A DNA stretch of 42,435 nucleotides from DRPN01 sp964383915 (GTDB lineage: Bacteria; Bacteroidota; Bacteroidia; Bacteroidales; VadinHA17), in the NCBI GenBank assembly GCA_964383915.1, contig CAYLJE010000008.1, positions 1 to 42,435 on the forward strand, in the 5' to 3' direction. Below are positions 42,102 to 42,435 of the stretch, piece after piece (position 1 is the stretch's first letter; each line of letters opens with the position of its first letter). The notes beneath the pieces were generated by a model that saw nothing but the letters and a program-made list of their open reading frames with translations, searched no databases and was not told the DNA's origin. The translations under genes were made by a program, and so were the position numbers.

Positions 42102-42133
42102 TTTGCAGAGGAAGGTAAATGGTTTTAACTTTG
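42102..42133 (+). promoter_or_regulatory. rRNA promoter P3
   Basis: TTTG at 42102-42105, a 20-base spacer, then TAACTTTG at 42126-42133. It is the nearest promoter, about 156 bases before the mature 16S end. Confidence 0.8.
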
Positions 42134-42170
42134 CAGACCTAAAAATAAGAAGTGCATATAGATGCGATAA

Positions 42171-42180
42171 AGTTCTTTGA
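42171..42180 (+). promoter_or_regulatory. boxA-like antitermination element in the rRNA leader
   Basis: AGTTCTTTGA resembles the boxA element in Bacteroidota rRNA leaders (GTTCTTTGA) that NusB/S10 bind to prevent early termination. It sits 38 bases after P3, where it would be transcribed from all three promoters. Confidence 0.6.
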
Positions 42181-42288
42181 AAAGACTGAAAAGGAAGACA
42201 GAAAGGTTCAGAAAGAATGACTGTCAATTCAGCCAGGATTAGAAGAGGTAGGAAAGGGTCTTGAAAGACATAAATTCAAGAAACAACT

Positions 42289-42435
42289 ACAACGAAGAGT
42301 TTGATCCTGGCTCAGGATGAACGCTAGCGGCAGGCTTAACACATGCAAGTCGAGGGGTAATTCCGGTGCTTGCACTGGAAACGACCGGCGCACGGGTGAG
42401 TAACGCGTATGCAACCTGCCCTTAACTTAGGGATA
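42289..42435 (+). rRNA. 16S ribosomal RNA, 5' part, cut by window edge
   Basis: The universal 5' sequence AGAGTTTGATCCTGGCTCAG starts at 42296, so the mature end is near 42289. GATGAACGCTAGCGGCAGGC, then ACACATGCAAGTCGAGGGG and GGCGCACGGGTGAGTAACGC, are standard for Bacteroidales 16S. Only the first ~147 bases, to just past helix 8, are present. The rest of the rRNA operon lies beyond the window. Confidence 0.97.

Noticed and set aside
42039..42414. Minus-strand frames in the rRNA leader and 16S start
   Set aside because: They lie over mapped promoter elements and rRNA and have no protein-like pattern.
1..42435. tRNA genes, CRISPR arrays, insertion sequences, riboswitches
   Set aside because: Looked for on both strands; no cloverleaf, repeat-spacer pattern, transposase or riboswitch-like leader was recognised.

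Overview
The window is a stretch of chromosome from a member of the Bacteroidota, most likely of the order Bacteroidales or a close relative. The signs are a 16S rRNA gene start of Bacteroidales type, promoters of the Bacteroides form (TTTG, then about 20 bases, then TAnnTTTG), almost no Shine-Dalgarno sequences, a type IX secretion sorting domain, and Bacteroidota-style gene neighbourhoods (mraZ to ftsZ, and coaX-LptC-CorC-PpiD). The assembly is a scaffold with four runs of exactly 100 N. At one of them the flanks carry an identical 55-bp sequence, so that gap is probably an unmerged contig overlap.

Region 1 (1-5,711, minus strand) holds the AmmeMemoRadiSam set: a radical SAM enzyme with a twin-arginine-like leader (AmrS), a large membrane protein with a spermidine-synthase-like core, a Memo-AMMECR1 fusion (AmrB-AmrA) and a YjbQ-family protein. 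The biochemical role of this set is not settled. This is the best candidate here for an under-described system.

Region 2 (5,727-10,695) is a run of housekeeping and stress genes: a monoglyceride-lipase-like hydrolase, a GSCFA-domain protein, a small ORF-rubredoxin-rubrerythrin operon for peroxide defence, and a fused FakA/FakB-type (DAK2-DegV) fatty-acid kinase protein. It is followed by a perfect 48-bp palindrome and by a decayed gene for a secreted lamin-tail/phospholipase-D-like protein with a type IX sorting signal.

Region 3 (12,485-27,868, plus strand) is a full division and cell wall cluster: mraZ, rsmH, ftsL-like, ftsI, murE, mraY, murD, ftsW, murG, murC, ftsQ, ftsA, ftsZ. Four MraZ-type boxes with 10-bp spacing precede it and a strong bidirectional terminator closes it. 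The genes overlap or nearly abut and probably form one operon that makes lipid II and the divisome. murF, murB and ddl are not in it.

Region 4 (27,874-35,653, minus strand) is an envelope operon: coaX, an outer-membrane barrel, a TPR protein, lptC, a small membrane protein, a CorC/GldE-like protein and a PpiD-like chaperone. A plus-strand pair follows, an aspartate kinase and a WecA/MraY-type transferase.

Region 5 (38,437-41,683, minus strand) has a polyprenol-phosphate mannose-synthase-like transferase, dihydroorotase, a lipoprotein and a DUF2148-type protein. The window ends in the leader of an rRNA operon with three tandem promoters, a boxA-like element and the first ~147 bases of 16S rRNA. 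No tRNA, CRISPR array, insertion sequence or phage gene was seen.
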